Shown: positions 1-9,516, counted from the stretch's first letter. The stretch: 62,014 nt of DNA from Paludibacteraceae bacterium (GCA_017464025.1 JAFUEI010000026.1:1-62014); one strand, 5' to 3'. Notes: generated by a model not told the origin, from the sequence alone. Numbers and translations are program-made.

Positions 1-867
1 ATTGCGCCGCTCCCTACCTACATCAACCCCCGCACGGGCAAGATTCACGCCACCTACCACCAAACTGTCACCGCCACCGGACGCCTCTCCTGCTCCAACC
101 CCAACCTGCAGAATCTGCCTATCCGCTCCGAGCGGGGCAAACTCATACGCCGTGCCGTCATACCCGACCCTGGGTGTGTGTTCCTCTCGGCTGACTATTC
201 GCAGATTGAACTCCGCCTGATGGCCCACTTCTCGCAGGACGAGCATCTGATAGCGGCATTCCGTGAGGGGCAGGACATCCACGCCGCCACAGCGGCCAAA
301 ATCTTCGGATGCCCGATTGAGGAGGTCTCCAAAGACATGCGACGCCGCGCCAAGACGGCTAACTTCGGCATCATATACGGCATCTCCCCCTTCGGGCTGA
401 GCCAGCAGTTAGGGGCCTCCCGCCAGGAAGCGAAAGAGCTGATTGACGGCTACTTCGCCTCTTTCCCGCGTATTGCACAGTTTATTGCACAGCAGAAAGA
501 GCTGGCACGCTCGCAAGGCTATGTAGAGACGCTCTTCGGCCGCAGGCGCTACCTGCCTGATATCAACTCACGCAACGCCACGGTGCGCAACTTTGCCGAG
601 CGCAATGCCGTGAATGCGCCCATACAAGGCACAGCGGCCGACATCATCAAGATGGCGATGGTCGCCATCCACCGCGTCCTGAAGCAGGAAGGGCTCAACG
701 CGCAGATGACGATGCAGGTGCACGACGAACTGAACTTCAACGTACCCGAGGCCGAGTTGGAGCGCGTACAGCGAATTGTGGTGGAGCAAATGCAGTCTGT
801 TGCGAGCCTTAGTGTACCCTTGGTGGCCGATGCAGGGAGCGGCAGCAACTGGCTGTTGGCGCATTGA
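1..867 (+). CDS. polA: DNA polymerase I, C-terminal polymerase domain (5' end outside window)
   Basis: Family A DNA polymerase for gap filling and repair synthesis. Only the last 288 codons are present; the frame is open from base 1, so the gene begins upstream of the window. Visible are the TGRLSCSNPNLQNLPIR segment, motif A (DYSQIELR, about 193-216), the O-helix motif B (RRRAKTANFGIIYG, about 340-381) and motif C (QVHDEL, about 715-732), which carry the metal-binding aspartates and nucleotide-binding lysine. The fingers/palm portion is therefore intact. The 5'-nuclease and proofreading domains cannot be judged. A new promoter starts right behind the stop codon, so this gene ends its transcription unit here. 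Confidence 0.97.
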   Translation: MAPLPTYINPRTGKIHATYHQTVTATGRLSCSNPNLQNLPIRSERGKLIRRAVIPDPGCVFLSADYSQIELRLMAHFSQDEHLIAAFREGQDIHAATAAKIFGCPIEEVSKDMRRRAKTANFGIIYGISPFGLSQQLGASRQEAKELIDGYFASFPRIAQFIAQQKELARSQGYVETLFGRRRYLPDINSRNATVRNFAERNAVNAPIQGTAADIIKMAMVAIHRVLKQEGLNAQMTMQVHDELNFNVPEAELERVQRIVVEQMQSVASLSVPLVADAGSGSNWLLAH

Positions 868-882
868 GCCCGACGCCTGCCG

Positions 883-914
883 TTTGCGGATTTGCCAAAA
901 AAGGAGTAACTTTG
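883..914 (+). promoter_or_regulatory. Bacteroidetes-type promoter of the TonB receptor operon
   Basis: -33 TTTG (883-886), 20-base spacer, -7 TAACTTTG (907-914). The predicted transcription start near 920 rules out the upstream in-frame GTG at 919 and supports ATG 931 as the receptor start. The gap between polA and the receptor is too short for a cobalamin riboswitch. Confidence 0.75.
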
Positions 915-930
915 CAGGGTGTTAGAAGCA

Positions 931-3042
931 ATGCCTGCACGCCTGCCGTTCATATTATGGGTCCTGCTGTTTTCCGGCTGTCTTGCCTTGTGTGCACAGA
1001 CAGCCGTTCCTGTATCCGCCTCTGCAGTCAATGAAGAAGTCGTGCAAGACAGCCTGCTGCGGCAATTTAATCTCGACGAGGTGGTGGTCAGTGCCCGCCG
1101 CAAGGACGAGCCTGTGATTCCCGTCCAGAAGCTGGAAGGGGCACGGCTGGAGGGATTGAGCACGCAGTCCGTGGCCGATGCGGTGCGCTACTTCTCCGGC
1201 GTACAATTGAAAGACTACGGCGGCGTAGGAGGTCTGAAGACCGTGGATGTACGTTCCATGGGCAGCAACCACCTCGGTGTGTTCTACGACGGTATCGAGA
1301 TAGGCAATGCCCAAAACGGCACGGTGGACCTCGGCAAGTTCTCAATGGACAACATAGAGGAGCTGGCACTCTACAACGGCCAGAAATCAGAAATCTTCCA
1401 GCCTGCCAAGGACTATGGTTCGGCCGGCACGCTGTACATCAAGACCCGCCGTCCGCGGTTCAAGCAAGGGAAAAGCTACAACCTGCAAGCTGCGATGAAA
1501 GCCGGCACCTTCGGTCTGGCCAATCCGTCGGTGCTCTACGAGCAGCGCATCACGGAGAACATCCACTTCTCGGCCAATGCCGAATACACCTATGCGCACG
1601 GGCGCTATCACTTCCGCTACCGCCGCGTGCTTCCTTCGGGTCAAGTGGCCTGGGACACGACAGCTGTCCGTCAGAACGGCGACGTAAACGCCTGGCGGGC
1701 CGAAGCAGGATTCTTCGGATATCTGCCTGACGGCAAATGGCATGTGAAGGGTTACTGCTACGGCAGTGCAAAAGGCATCCCGGGCGCCATCGTCAACAAC
1801 GTGTGGAAGAATGCGCAGCGCCAGTGGGACCGCAACGCGTTCGTGCAGGGCAACCTGACGAAGACACTGATGCGCGGCTGGGACTTCCAACTGAATGCCA
1901 AGTACTCCAACGACTGGATGCGCTACCTCAACCCCGACACCACACTTATGTATATAGACAATGCCTTCACGCAGCAGGAGGTCTATCTGAGTATTGCCAA
2001 CCGACTGAACATCATCGGACGGCAGGCGGCCTTCAGCCGGACACGCGACATCCCGCTCAACTGGGACATGTCGCTCTCAGCCGACTGGCAGTGGAACTAT
2101 CTGGAAGGCAATCTGGCCAACTTCGTGTTCCCCGAGCGTAACACGGTGCTGGCCGCCGTAGCCACCCAGTTCTACTGGAAATACCTGAAAGCGCAGGCAT
2201 CGGTGTTGGGCACCTTCGTCTTCGACAAGATACATGTCCCCACCCTCTCCATGCCCAAGGCTTCCGAGCAGAAACCGCAGTTCACGCCTGCCGTCTTCCT
2301 TTCTTACCAACCCCTGCTCAAAGAAGAGTTCTACCTCAGGGCTTTCTACAAGCATATATTCCGCATGCCCACCTTCAACGACCTCTACTACACCGATATG
2401 GGCAACATCTCACTCCTGCCGGAATACACTACCCAATACGACGGCGGCATACAGTATGACAAACAATGGCGGCAGGGCGTGGTGCGGCAAATAAGCGCTA
2501 AGGCCGACGGCTACTTCAATCAGGTGCGGAACAAGATTGTCGCCATTCCGAAAGGCAACGGTCAGTACCGCTGGCAGATGATGAACTTAGGCTATGTGGA
2601 GATACGCGGCTGCGATGTCAACCTGAGCACCACCCTGTATTGCGGCAAAGAGGTATATCTCACAATGGCCGTTGCCTACACCTACCAGCGGGCGCAAGAC
2701 CTCACCGACCCCGATGAACCGCTTACCTACGGCGGCCAGATAGCCTATATCCCATGGCACAGCGGCTCCGCCACAGCCAACCTGCAGTGGCGCGGGCTGG
2801 GGGTAAACTACGCTTTCATCTACGTAGGCGAGCGTTATCACAACAGTGCCAACATCCCTGCCAACCACGAACAGCCTTGGTACACCCACGACATGACCGT
2901 ATCCTACGAACTGCCTCTGCAGCACTGCCGCCTGCATTTCGCCGTAGAGATAAACAACCTGCTCAACCAGCAGTATGACGTGATACTCAACTACCCCATG
3001 CCCGGCATCAACGGCAAGGGGATTGTAAAGATAATCATATAA
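931..3042 (+). CDS. TonB-dependent outer-membrane receptor, BtuB-like
   Basis: Outer-membrane active transporter, 703 residues. A signal peptide (MPARLPFILWVLLFSGCLALCAQ) is followed by a plug domain with FNLDEVVVSARR near the N-terminus, the GVQLKDYGG and YDGIEIG plug segments, then a long beta-barrel ending in an aromatic/hydrophobic strand (KGIVKIII). It lacks the carboxypeptidase-like N-terminal domain of SusC-type glycan receptors, so it belongs with the BtuB-type small-ligand receptors. The next gene encodes a DUF5074 beta-propeller lipoprotein, the arrangement described for BtuB-BtuG vitamin B12 uptake in gut Bacteroides. The ligand is therefore probably a corrinoid, by context only. 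Start chosen at ATG 931 because the promoter lies immediately upstream. Confidence 0.85.
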   Translation: MPARLPFILWVLLFSGCLALCAQTAVPVSASAVNEEVVQDSLLRQFNLDEVVVSARRKDEPVIPVQKLEGARLEGLSTQSVADAVRYFSGVQLKDYGGVGGLKTVDVRSMGSNHLGVFYDGIEIGNAQNGTVDLGKFSMDNIEELALYNGQKSEIFQPAKDYGSAGTLYIKTRRPRFKQGKSYNLQAAMKAGTFGLANPSVLYEQRITENIHFSANAEYTYAHGRYHFRYRRVLPSGQVAWDTTAVRQNGDVNAWRAEAGFFGYLPDGKWHVKGYCYGSAKGIPGAIVNNVWKNAQRQWDRNAFVQGNLTKTLMRGWDFQLNAKYSNDWMRYLNPDTTLMYIDNAFTQQEVYLSIANRLNIIGRQAAFSRTRDIPLNWDMSLSADWQWNYLEGNLANFVFPERNTVLAAVATQFYWKYLKAQASVLGTFVFDKIHVPTLSMPKASEQKPQFTPAVFLSYQPLLKEEFYLRAFYKHIFRMPTFNDLYYTDMGNISLLPEYTTQYDGGIQYDKQWRQGVVRQISAKADGYFNQVRNKIVAIPKGNGQYRWQMMNLGYVEIRGCDVNLSTTLYCGKEVYLTMAVAYTYQRAQDLTDPDEPLTYGGQIAYIPWHSGSATANLQWRGLGVNYAFIYVGERYHNSANIPANHEQPWYTHDMTVSYELPLQHCRLHFAVEINNLLNQQYDVILNYPMPGINGKGIVKIII

Positions 3043-3054
3043 AGATAATCATAT
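3027..3054 (+). repeat. Perfect 14-bp tandem duplication across a stop codon
   Basis: AAAGATAATCATAT occurs twice in direct succession (3027-3040, 3041-3054). The first copy encodes the last residues of the receptor and the second follows it through the stop codon. Confidence 0.9.
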
Positions 3055-3083
3055 ACGAACAAAGAGGGACAACCTATTGACGT

Positions 3084-4232
3084 ATGAGAACGAGCACTTG
3101 GATATGTGTTTTGTGCAGTCTGCTGCTATGCGGCTGCAGAGGCGAGGTGGTGGTATATCCGCCGGAGGAGGAGCAGCACGGCGAGACACAACTGACCGAT
3201 GCCCTCGGCTTCTACCTGCTCAACGAAGGCAACATGGGCAGCAACAAAGCCACCCTTGATTATTACGACTTCACCTCGGCCACCTATCGCCGGAACATCT
3301 ACGCCGAAGCCAATCCGAATGTAGCCAAAGAGTTGGGCGATGTAGGCAACGACCTGAAGATATACGGCGGACGGCTGTATGCCGTCATCAACTGCTCCAA
3401 CAAAGTGGAGGTAATGGATGCACGCACCTGCCGCCGCATCGGACAGATAGATGTACCCAACTGCCGCTATCTGCGTTTCCACGGCGGCGAGGGCTACCTG
3501 ACTTCCTATGCCGGACCGGTGGTCATCAAGCCCGACTACGAACAGTTAGGCTACGTGGCCCGCTTCGACACGGCCACGCTGGCCATCACCGGCGAGTGTC
3601 TGGTAGGCTTCCAGCCCGACGAACTGGAGATAGCGGGCGGCAAACTGTATGTGGCCAACTCGGGAGGCTATATGGTGCCCAACTATGAGAACACAGTGAG
3701 CGTGATTGACCTGACAACGTTTACGGAGACGAAGCGTATTCCTGTGGCCGTCAATCTGCACCACCTCAGAGCCGACCGCCACGGACAGCTGTGGGTGAGT
3801 TCGCGGGGAGACTACTACAACACACCTTCGCGCCTTTACTGCATTGACACGCAGACCGACCAAGTAACCGACTCGGTGGACATGGCCGTCAGCAACTTCT
3901 GGTTAGACGGCGACTCGCTGTACTGCTACTCCACAGAATGGTCGTATATCGACATGGAGACAAAGCCCTCGCACAACTACTGCATCATTGACGTGAAGAG
4001 CCACCGGCCGGTGACGGACAACTTCATCACCGATGGTACCGACCAAAAGATAAAAACGCCCTATGGAATCTCAGTACACCCGCTGACGAAGGACATCTAC
4101 GTGACTGATGCCAAGAACTACGTCACGCCCGGCACACTATGGTGCTTCTCCCCGGAAGGGGAGGCACGGTGGTCGGTCCGCACCGGCGATATTCCCGCCC
4201 ACTTCGCCTTTTTATACAAGAGCGGACAATAA
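3084..4232 (+). CDS. DUF5074 / YncE-like beta-propeller surface lipoprotein (BtuG-like)
   Basis: Predicted exported lipoprotein of 382 residues. The N-terminus is a short hydrophobic stretch ending in LLLCGC, a lipobox with Cys at about residue 18. The mature start contains GFYLLNEGNMGSN, typical of the DUF5074 family, followed by repeated blade-like segments (KIYGGRLYAVIN, LEIAGGKLYVANSGG, GISVHPLTKDIYVTDA) expected of a beta-propeller. The best-studied relatives are BtuG proteins, which sit on the cell surface above BtuB and bind cobamides very tightly. It lies 41 bases behind the TonB receptor and is surely co-transcribed. Ligand specificity cannot be read from the sequence. Confidence 0.8.
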   Translation: MRTSTWICVLCSLLLCGCRGEVVVYPPEEEQHGETQLTDALGFYLLNEGNMGSNKATLDYYDFTSATYRRNIYAEANPNVAKELGDVGNDLKIYGGRLYAVINCSNKVEVMDARTCRRIGQIDVPNCRYLRFHGGEGYLTSYAGPVVIKPDYEQLGYVARFDTATLAITGECLVGFQPDELEIAGGKLYVANSGGYMVPNYENTVSVIDLTTFTETKRIPVAVNLHHLRADRHGQLWVSSRGDYYNTPSRLYCIDTQTDQVTDSVDMAVSNFWLDGDSLYCYSTEWSYIDMETKPSHNYCIIDVKSHRPVTDNFITDGTDQKIKTPYGISVHPLTKDIYVTDAKNYVTPGTLWCFSPEGEARWSVRTGDIPAHFAFLYKSGQ

Positions 4233-4260
4233 CTGCAGCAGCGACTGAACAAGAAAGAAT

Positions 4261-5595
4261 ATGACCCTTATGAACAATACACCTGACGAAACCATGACCC
4301 GCGCCCTGCTGGTGGGCCTTATCACCCCCGAGCAGCCCGAAGAGCGCACTAACGAGTATCTGGACGAACTGGCCTTTCTGGCCGACACCGACAACATCCG
4401 CCCCGTCAAGCGCTTCGTGCAGCGCATTGACAAGCCTGACACCAACACCTACGTAGGCAGCGGCAAGTTGCAGGAGATAAAGGAATATATCACACAATGC
4501 AAAGAAGCGGACGGCGACTGCGGTGTTGACCTCGTCATCTTCGACGACGAGTTGTCGCCCCGCCAACTCAGAAACATCGAGAAGGAACTGGGTGTGCGCA
4601 TCATGGACCGCACCATTCTCATTCTGGAAATCTTCCTGCAGCGCGCCCAGACCAGTTATGCCAAGACACAGGTGGAGATGGCGCATCTGCAGTATATGCT
4701 GCCGCGTCTGACCCGTATGTGGACCCACCTTGACCGCCAGCGCGGCGGCGGCACCACCAGCCGCGGCATGGGCGAGACGCAGATAGAGGCCGACAAGCGC
4801 ATCATCAACCAGCGTATCGCCCTGCTGCGCGAGGAGCTGAAAAAGATAGACCGCCAAATGATGACACAGCGACAGAACCGCGGTAAGATGGTGCGCGTGG
4901 CATTAGTAGGCTACACCAACGTAGGCAAGAGCACGCTCATGAACCTGCTCAGCAAATCGGACGTGTTTGCCGAGAACAAACTCTTCGCCACCCTTGACAC
5001 CACCGTCAGGAAAGTGACCATCGACAATCTGCCGTTTCTGCTGAGCGACACCGTAGGTTTCATCCGGAAGCTGCCTCACAACCTGATAGAGTCGTTCAAA
5101 TCTACATTAGACGAAGTACGCGAGGCCGACCTGCTGATTCATGTGGTGGACATCTCCCACCCGAACTTCGAGGAACAATACGAGGTAGTGGAGAAAACCA
5201 TTGCCGAACTCACCGCCCCCGACCGCAACGCCAGAAAAGACAAACAGCCCGACGGCAGGCCTTGGAAGAAAGACAAGGGCAACCACGAGCGCGGAAACCT
5301 TTCGATTCCCGAAATCGTGGTGTTCAACAAGACCGATGCCTTCCGCTACACACCCAAAGAGGAAGACGACCTTACACCCATCCGACGCGAGAATATCCCG
5401 TTGGACGAACTGCAACGCACCTGGATGGCCCGCCTCGGCAGCAGCGACGGCCGGCCCAACTGCATCTTCATCTCGGCTCGCAACAAAGACAACATCGAGC
5501 AACTCAAAGAAGTCATGTATGAGAAGATAAAGCAGATACACATACAGCGCTATCCGTACAACGACTTCCTATTCCAGAAATACGGAGACGAGTAA
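4261..5595 (+). CDS. hflX: GTPase HflX, ribosome-associated
   Basis: HflX-family GTPase of 444 residues that binds the large ribosomal subunit and splits stalled or stressed ribosomes. The N-terminal HflX domain includes the YVGSGKLQE and DDELSPRQLRN segments. A helical linker follows with GMGETQIEADKR, then the G domain with the P-loop GYTNVGKST (217-225), a DTVGF switch II segment and the NKTD specificity motif. An insertion rich in Lys/Asp/Gly precedes NKTD. ATG 4261 was kept; ATG 4270 is an equally possible start. It follows the propeller gene by 28 bases, so it may be read from the same promoter. Confidence 0.95.
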   Translation: MTLMNNTPDETMTRALLVGLITPEQPEERTNEYLDELAFLADTDNIRPVKRFVQRIDKPDTNTYVGSGKLQEIKEYITQCKEADGDCGVDLVIFDDELSPRQLRNIEKELGVRIMDRTILILEIFLQRAQTSYAKTQVEMAHLQYMLPRLTRMWTHLDRQRGGGTTSRGMGETQIEADKRIINQRIALLREELKKIDRQMMTQRQNRGKMVRVALVGYTNVGKSTLMNLLSKSDVFAENKLFATLDTTVRKVTIDNLPFLLSDTVGFIRKLPHNLIESFKSTLDEVREADLLIHVVDISHPNFEEQYEVVEKTIAELTAPDRNARKDKQPDGRPWKKDKGNHERGNLSIPEIVVFNKTDAFRYTPKEEDDLTPIRRENIPLDELQRTWMARLGSSDGRPNCIFISARNKDNIEQLKEVMYEKIKQIHIQRYPYNDFLFQKYGDE

Positions 5596-5623
5596 ACAAA
5601 ACCCGACACAACAACCAACGACT

Positions 5624-6514
5624 ATGCTAATTTCAGTTATCGGCGGAGCCAATATCGACCTCTCCGCACAACTCAGCGGTCCGTTTCTGGGGGGCGACTC
5701 CAACCCAGGACATGTGGACATCGGCTATGGCGGCGTAGCCCGCAATATCGCCCAGAACCTTAGCCTGCTCGGGGCCAAGGTGCAACTGCTCAGTACCTTC
5801 GGGAGCGACCTCTTCGGCGGGCTGATACACGACCAGTGCAAACGGGCCGGTATAGACATACGGCTGTGCGAGCAGGTGCAGGGCGAGCGCAGCGGCATCT
5901 ACCTGTGCATCAACAACCACAGCGGCGAGATGATAGCCGCCGTGGCCGACACTGATGTAGCGAAACACATCACACCCGCATGGATAGAGAAACGCACCGG
6001 CGAGATGAATCAGGCCGACTGCATCGTGGCCGATACCAACATACCGGAGGAAAGCATCCGCTATCTGATGATGAACGCCACCGCACCGCTGTTTATTGAC
6101 GGCGTGAGCACCACGAAAGCACATCGCGTGACGAACGCCCTGCTGAAATCCAAACTGCCCCACCTGCACACCCTGAAGCTCAACCGCAAGGAAGCGCTGG
6201 CCGTAACAGGGACAGAGACCTACACCGATGCGGCGCAACGGCTGATGGACATGGGCGTGGAGCACTTGTACATCACGCTTGGCAGCGAGGGCGTGTATTG
6301 CCGTCATGCCGGCGAAGAATGGCTCTTCCCCGCCCTACCGGTGGATGTGGTCAACACTACCGGAGCCGGCGATGCGTTTCTGGCGGGGGTTGTGTTCGCC
6401 CACCTGAAGGGCATCCCCTTCCCGCAGACGGCACAATACGGCCTGATGGCCGCCCGAGCCGCCCTGATGTCGGAAAAAGCAGTCAATCCGGAGATTGCTA
6501 ACATATTGCTCTAA
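5624..6514 (+). CDS. psuK: Pseudouridine kinase (PfkB family)
   Basis: Ribokinase-family sugar kinase of 296 residues. It has the N-terminal GGANIDLSAQ segment and the C-terminal PfkB signature NTTGAGDAF (from Asn244), in which Asp250 is the expected catalytic base. The neighbouring gene is pseudouridine-5'-phosphate glycosidase, so the substrate is almost certainly pseudouridine, phosphorylated at the 5' position before C-C bond cleavage to uracil and ribose 5-phosphate. It is 28 bases behind hflX and 20 bases before psuG. No transporter gene accompanies the pair. Confidence 0.88.
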   Translation: MLISVIGGANIDLSAQLSGPFLGGDSNPGHVDIGYGGVARNIAQNLSLLGAKVQLLSTFGSDLFGGLIHDQCKRAGIDIRLCEQVQGERSGIYLCINNHSGEMIAAVADTDVAKHITPAWIEKRTGEMNQADCIVADTNIPEESIRYLMMNATAPLFIDGVSTTKAHRVTNALLKSKLPHLHTLKLNRKEALAVTGTETYTDAAQRLMDMGVEHLYITLGSEGVYCRHAGEEWLFPALPVDVVNTTGAGDAFLAGVVFAHLKGIPFPQTAQYGLMAARAALMSEKAVNPEIANILL

Positions 6515-6534
6515 ACAACTTTCCATCTAATAAT

Positions 6535-7449
6535 ATGAATCGGTATCTTAGTATATCACCAGAAGTGCAAGAGGCACTTCGCGAAGGGCGCCCTGTAGTG
6601 GCCCTCGAGTCAACCATCATCAGTCACGGGATGCCCTATCCGCAGAACGTACAAACTGCGCTACGCGTGGAGCAGACAATCCGCGACAACGGCGCCGTAC
6701 CGGCCACAATAGCCATCATAGGCGGCAGGTTGAAGGCCGGCTGCACGTCTGAGGAGATAGAATACTTAGGCAGGAAAGGACAAGCCGTGACCAAAGCCTC
6801 GCGCCGCGACCTGCCGGTGCTGACAGCCCGCAAGGCAGACGGTGCCACCACCGTGACGACGACCATGATGATAGCCGCGATGGCGGGCATACAGGTCTTC
6901 GCTACGGGCGGAATAGGCGGGGTGCACCGCGGCGCCGCCACCACGATGGATATCTCTGCCGACTTAGAAGAGCTGGCCCAGACACAGGTGATAGTAATCT
7001 GTGCAGGAGCGAAATCGATACTCGACCTCGGTCTGACGTTAGAATATTTAGAGACCAAAGGCGTACCCGTAATCGGCTATCAGACCGACGAGCTGCCAGC
7101 CTTCTACACCCGCCACAGCGGTTTCGGGGTGGACTACCGCATAGACAGTCCCGAAGAGCTGGCTGCCGCGTTCCACGTGAAGAGAGAACTCGGACTGAAA
7201 GGCGGCATGCTGGTGACCAACCCTATCCCTGAGGAATACTCAATGCCTGCGGATATCATCAACGCCGCCATCGAGGAGGCCCTCCGGCAGGCGGAAGAGC
7301 AAGGCATTCACGGCAAGCAGACCACCCCCTTCCTGTTGGCCAAAGTAAAAGAGCTGACAGGAGGCGACAGCCTGAGCGCCAACATAGAGTTAGTGCTGAA
7401 CAACGCACGCCTTGCCGCCCGCACCGCCGCCGCCCTCTGCCGCCTATAG
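6535..7449 (+). CDS. psuG: Pseudouridine-5'-phosphate glycosidase
   Basis: PsuG/IndA family enzyme of 304 residues, the usual length. It cleaves the C-glycosidic bond of pseudouridine 5'-phosphate. Diagnostic segments are ALESTIISHGMPYPQN near residue 24, GRLKAG, the glycine-rich FATGGIGGVHRGA and CAGAKSILDLGLTLEYLET. Together with the kinase in front it forms the two-step pseudouridine degradation route. The stop codon lies inside a small GC-rich inverted repeat (CCGCC/GGCGG) without a clear T-run, and a new promoter follows for the next gene. Confidence 0.95.
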   Translation: MNRYLSISPEVQEALREGRPVVALESTIISHGMPYPQNVQTALRVEQTIRDNGAVPATIAIIGGRLKAGCTSEEIEYLGRKGQAVTKASRRDLPVLTARKADGATTVTTTMMIAAMAGIQVFATGGIGGVHRGAATTMDISADLEELAQTQVIVICAGAKSILDLGLTLEYLETKGVPVIGYQTDELPAFYTRHSGFGVDYRIDSPEELAAAFHVKRELGLKGGMLVTNPIPEEYSMPADIINAAIEEALRQAEEQGIHGKQTTPFLLAKVKELTGGDSLSANIELVLNNARLAARTAAALCRL

Positions 7450-7493
7450 GGCGGACACTCTGACGGGAAAAGAACAACACAGCCTGACTTTTT

Positions 7494-7607
7494 GACCGAA
7501 AATGTTGCTTGCAGCAAGCAGAAAACCTATACTTTTGCAGAAACTTCCGACCCAAACAACAAGCGCCATGGAACCTAAGACTTTCAGTGACCGAAAATGT
7601 TATTTGC
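7494..7607 (+). promoter_or_regulatory. Promoter of the TPR/AraC regulator with two copies of a candidate operator
   Basis: -7 TACTTTTG at 7530-7537, with a TTG-type -33 element at 7505-7507 or 7509-7511. A 19-base motif, GACCGAAAATGTTGCTTGC (7494-7512), overlaps the -33 region. A second copy, GACCGAAAATGTTATTTGC (7589-7607), lies inside the first codons of the gene. A third related copy lies at 9604-9622, before the downstream surface-protein promoter. Operator function is inferred. Confidence 0.5.
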
Positions 7608-9310
7608 CGATACGCCATCTGCTTGCAGCAGTTGCACTCGTTGTGTTGTCCGCTCCGGCGGGTTATAGTGCCGCCACCGTCACGCCTGTGGATTCGGTTT
7701 TAGCCGTATTCAACAATCGTCCGAACGCCAAGAGCGGCAATGCCTTTTTCCGGCTGCTTGACGCAGAAGGCTTCACCGATGAGCCCATCAGTCTGCCCGA
7801 TGGCGCGTCGCACGACACGCTGTGCTCTACGGTATGGTACTGGGCGGCCGAATGGTACTACGACGTACAGGTATATACCGAGGCAGAGCAGTATGCACTC
7901 CGCTCGCTGCCGCTGTGCAAAGCCGCAGGCGACAAAACGATGGAAGCAGACTGCGCTTCGCTGTTAGGGCTGATATACGTGCGTTTAGGCGAGTTTGACA
8001 AAGCCGCCATCTACGCCAAGCAGTGCAACGAACTGGACATAGAGAGCGGCAACAGCGACAACATAGCCTCGTCGTACAACACGCTGGCCGGCATCTATAT
8101 GTCGATGCGGCAGCCTGACGAAGCGGAGAAATACGTCCTTGAGGCGGAGCGCTACTGCAAGGAGGCCGGCAATCAGGCCCGTTTAGCCGTGATATACGGT
8201 ATGGCCTCGGAGGTATATCAGCACAAGAAGATGCCCGAGAAGACGCTGGATTACGCCACGCGGGCATGGAAGATAGAGAAGCAGTTAGGCCGCCCCGACA
8301 AGGCCGCCGTCCGGCAGACCCAGCGTGCCGCTGCCCTGATTATGCTGGCACGGTACGACGAAGCCGAACAGTGTCTGCAGGAGGCAATCCCCGTGATAGA
8401 AGCAAGCGGCAACCTGCACTCGCTCGGCATCGCATACAACCACATGGGGGACCTGCTGTACGTACAAGGGCGCAACCGCGAGGGGGCCGACTACTACTAC
8501 AAGGCCCTTGACATCTTCACGGCCCAGCACGACCTCTACAACGAGAGCCATACGCGGAAAGGTCTGCGCGAGACGCTTCGCGGCATCAACCCTGAGGAGG
8601 CTCTGCTTCACGGCGACCGCTACGAGCACCTGCGCGACTCGATATACGACCAGCACACGAACCAGCACCTCTCGCAGTATGCCGCGCAATACGGCAACGA
8701 CATCCTGCAGCAGCTGAACCGCCGCCAGCGCATACGCTATATCTGGCTGACGGTGCTGATTGTGCTACTCTTCATGATATTCGCGCTCACAACATGGCTG
8801 CTGTACCGCCGACAGCAGAAACGGCAGGTGGAGCACTTCAACAACCTGCTGACGGAGGTGGAGAAGCTGCGCCAGCAGTCGCGCGCCCGCAAGAAATTAG
8901 AAAGCCTTCAGACACGCGAGCCGGAGGAGAAGCCGTCAGACGAGGAAAGTCCGTCAGAGGAAAGCGGGGCGGATGCCGACGACAAGCTGTTTCTGGTCCG
9001 CGTGGTGGAATTAGTGAAAAAAGGCATGCCACGCGGGGATTTCAGCGTGGAACTACTGGCAGACGCCCTGCACATCAGCGTGAGCACCTTCCGCCGGCGT
9101 ATGCTCAACGCCACCGGCGATTCGCCCAAGAACTTCATCCTCGCCATCCAGATGGAGAAAGCCACGGAGCTGCTGATGCAGCAACCCGCCCTCTCCATCG
9201 GCGACATAGCTTTCAGCTGCGGCTTTGCGGAAGCCGGCAGCTTCACGCGCACTTTCCACCGTTTCTACGGCCTTACCCCGACCCAGTACCGCGAGCAACA
9301 GAAAGCATAA
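7568..9310 (+). CDS. Membrane-spanning TPR sensor with AraC-type DNA-binding domain
   Basis: Predicted one-component transmembrane regulator, 580 residues. Order of parts: N-terminal hydrophobic segment (HLLAAVALVVLSAPAGYSAA, about 17-36); tetratricopeptide-type helical repeats (about 60-350, for example YAKQCNELDIESGNSDNIAS); one strong membrane helix (WLTVLIVLLFMIFALTTWLL, about 390-410); a charged, Glu/Ser-rich linker; and an AraC/XylS HTH domain (FSVELLADALHISVSTFRRR near 488 and a second helix pair ending GLTPTQYREQ). The TPR part should face the periplasm and the HTH the cytoplasm. ATG 7568 was chosen because the promoter lies upstream at 7530 and excludes the earlier in-frame ATG. It probably controls the surface-protein genes that follow. 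Confidence 0.82.
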   Translation: MEPKTFSDRKCYLPIRHLLAAVALVVLSAPAGYSAATVTPVDSVLAVFNNRPNAKSGNAFFRLLDAEGFTDEPISLPDGASHDTLCSTVWYWAAEWYYDVQVYTEAEQYALRSLPLCKAAGDKTMEADCASLLGLIYVRLGEFDKAAIYAKQCNELDIESGNSDNIASSYNTLAGIYMSMRQPDEAEKYVLEAERYCKEAGNQARLAVIYGMASEVYQHKKMPEKTLDYATRAWKIEKQLGRPDKAAVRQTQRAAALIMLARYDEAEQCLQEAIPVIEASGNLHSLGIAYNHMGDLLYVQGRNREGADYYYKALDIFTAQHDLYNESHTRKGLRETLRGINPEEALLHGDRYEHLRDSIYDQHTNQHLSQYAAQYGNDILQQLNRRQRIRYIWLTVLIVLLFMIFALTTWLLYRRQQKRQVEHFNNLLTEVEKLRQQSRARKKLESLQTREPEEKPSDEESPSEESGADADDKLFLVRVVELVKKGMPRGDFSVELLADALHISVSTFRRRMLNATGDSPKNFILAIQMEKATELLMQQPALSIGDIAFSCGFAEAGSFTRTFHRFYGLTPTQYREQQKA

Positions 9311-9482
9311 CCGGCGCTGAGGATGCGAAAACGCGTCCTCAACGCCCGATTGTCCGAAGCCAGAAAATTGGTAAACTCCGGACAAATTCTTCACACGGGC
9401 TTCCCATTACGAACACCCTATCTTCTCCCCACACCCGTTTCATGCAACAGACAGAAAATGAAGAAGATGGATTTTTACCAAT

Positions 9483-9516
9483 AAAAAAGCGCCTCGGTTT
9501 GCCCGCAAGAGAGGCG
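9483..9516 (-). terminator. Terminator-like hairpin read on the minus strand
   Basis: Read on the minus strand: CGCCTC, an inner TTGC/GCAA hairpin, GAGGCG, then a run of six T. No minus-strand gene ends here, so it could stop an antisense or small RNA made from the region at 9.5-9.9 kb. Confidence 0.4.

Noticed and set aside
919-930. GTG at 919 as start of the TonB receptor
   Set aside because: The -7 promoter element ends at 914 and transcription should begin near 920, so ATG 931, which also opens the signal peptide directly, is preferred.
7502-7567. In-frame ATG at 7502 as start of the TPR/AraC regulator
   Set aside because: It lies upstream of the -7 element at 7530-7537; ATG 7568 follows the predicted transcript start.
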